Positions 63,273 to 64,000 of a DNA stretch of 64,000 bases are shown one piece after another. The position numbers and the translations under genes are program-made. The stretch's first letter is position 1, and every line of letters begins with the position of its first letter. Below the pieces are notes generated by a model that was not told the origin of the DNA, made no database searches, and worked only from the letters and a program-made list of their open reading frames with translations. Source of the stretch: SM1-73 sp964588305 (GTDB lineage: Bacteria > Zixibacteria > MSB-5A5 > SM1-73). The DNA lies in the NCBI GenBank assembly GCA_964588305.1, contig CAZPOP010000001.1, positions 186,001-250,000 of the forward strand, in the 5' to 3' direction.

Positions 63273-64000
63273 CTAGCCGTACCTGCCCAGCAAATCCAGA
63301 ATTGCCTTATTCCAGCCTGATGGACCAATGCCTCTGGCTTTTTGGACTTTCAGTCTCTTCAGAATTTCTTTATCGTAAGTGGAGTCCTTTCGTCTGACCA
63401 GAACCGGAATGTCGACGGCCCTGAGCATAGGAAGATCATTCAAGCTGTCACCTACTCCGATGGTCAGGAAATCGCCTTTCCAATTCTGCCTGTACATTTC
63501 GGCCAAGAGCCTGACCGCTTTCCCTTTATCGTTTTGTCCCATAAGATGATAGAATCTTCCACCTTTGGTCAGGTTTAATCCGCTCCTCCTGAATTCTTTT
63601 TCGATAGCCGAAAGTTCTTTCGGCTTCATTTCATCCAAGAAATAAAACGGTTCATCATAATCTCTTCTCTTGGCCCATCTCGCCTCTTTGGATGACAGAC
63701 TGAACTCAGAAGCGATCTGTTTTGTCTTAAGGTCTCCAAACCCCGCAACTCTGACCCCGAATTTCCTGGACACGTCAAGAAGCCGCTCTCTCAACTCCTC
63801 GTACGGGATGCCCAACTCCCGAACCAAGTATTTCCCCTTCACTTCAAGATTTCCGGTTTTGTTGAAATATCTTTTGGGGATGAATACGGCCCCTCCATTT
63901 TCGGAGATGAAAGGATAGTCTATTCGCAGTTTCCTTTGGTACTCTTCCAGTTCACTTCTTGTTTTGCTGGAACATAAGATGAGGGGGATGTTTCTTGTTC
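63273..64000 (-). CDS. Mannosyl-3-phosphoglycerate phosphatase-like HAD hydrolase, 5' end missing
   Basis: The reading frame is open to the window edge: upstream of the in-frame GTG at 63842 it encodes IPLILCSSKTRSELEEYQRK, then YPFISENGGAVFIPKRYF, so the real start lies beyond 64000. About 242 residues are visible. HAD motif II Ser (LCSSKTR), ENGGAVF and motif IV GVGDSLNDLPML are present, together with family-specific GGRFYHLMGQNDKGKAVRLL. This is the MPGP/YedP subfamily, which removes phosphate from mannosyl-3-phosphoglycerate to give the compatible solute mannosylglycerate. The partner synthase is probably to the right. Motif I (DxDxT) is outside the window. Confidence 0.88.
   Translation of the reverse strand, partial: TRNIPLILCSSKTRSELEEYQRKLRIDYPFISENGGAVFIPKRYFNKTGNLEVKGKYLVRELGIPYEELRERLLDVSRKFGVRVAGFGDLKTKQIASEFSLSSKEARWAKRRDYDEPFYFLDEMKPKELSAIEKEFRRSGLNLTKGGRFYHLMGQNDKGKAVRLLAEMYRQNWKGDFLTIGVGDSLNDLPMLRAVDIPVLVRRKDSTYDKEILKRLKVQKARGIGPSGWNKAILDLLGRYG

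Noticed and set aside
63273..63842. Start of the phosphatase at the GTG 63842
   Set aside because: The same frame continues upstream with family-conserved residues (ENGGAVF, LCSSKTR), so this GTG is an internal valine and the gene runs off the window.

Overview
The window comes from a Gram-negative (diderm) bacterium of roughly balanced base composition. It carries SurA-type periplasmic chaperones, a Lol-like export operon, an outer-membrane barrel, NagZ/AnmK muropeptide recycling, a serine-palmitoyltransferase-like enzyme, dockerin-type Ca-binding tails and families of secreted 'INYQGML' proteins. This mixture is typical of uncultured FCB-related candidate phyla such as Zixibacteria; that placement is an inference from gene content only. 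No rRNA, tRNA, CRISPR array or insertion sequence was recognised.

Layout. (1) 1-2.5 kb, minus strand: the first codons of dnaE, a 52-aa membrane protein, a Cys-rich protein, a rhomboid protease and an M48 lipoprotein protease. (2) 2.6-14.7 kb, minus: six paralogous exported proteins built from a signal peptide, a conserved N-terminal domain, 0 to 17 YadA-head-like 15-residue (45-bp) repeats and one of three exchangeable C-terminal modules (peptidase S74 chaperone, an 'IDHPLDPxNKYLYHSFVESP' module, or an 'NYSHPDYVF' module). Four of them share a promoter, TTGCCA-N17-TTWATT, and three share a leader of about 330 bp. (3) 15-25.8 kb, minus: an S4-domain RNA-binding protein, three parvulin-type foldases including SurA, Mfd, a methyltransferase, and agmatinase plus pyruvoyl-dependent arginine decarboxylase (arginine to agmatine to putrescine). 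(4) 26.4-39.8 kb, plus: HflX, a CheY-like receiver and a serine-palmitoyltransferase-like gene. Downstream of the latter lies an A+T-richer islet with a PIN toxin/antitoxin pair, a YgiT-like zinc protein and an SbcD/SbcC-like nuclease-ATPase pair. It is followed by a GNAT-like protein, YbjQ and a secreted subtilase with a dockerin tail. (5) 39.9-48.6 kb, minus: a two-gene cassette of unknown function (one a possible PIN-like protein), about 1 kb of repeats, then a barrel/ABC/FtsX/LolA-like export operon. (6) 48.8-57.3 kb, plus: three translationally overlapping Ser/Thr kinases with TPR tails and an EamA transporter. (7) 57.4-64 kb, minus: SpoIID/LytB, AnmK and NagZ (cell-wall turnover), a GAF-GGDEF diguanylate cyclase, and a partial mannosyl-3-phosphoglycerate phosphatase cut by the window end.

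Most unusual points. The 3' end of the serine-palmitoyltransferase-like gene recurs twice downstream, each time after a toxin-antitoxin-type gene, and the third copy differs mainly by synonymous changes. The six-gene array looks like a recombining cassette system with a duplicated unit of about 2.24 kb. A 54-bp palindromic element sits in frame inside the signal peptide of one array gene. A two-gene unknown cassette is driven by a perfect TTGACA-N16-TATAAT promoter.
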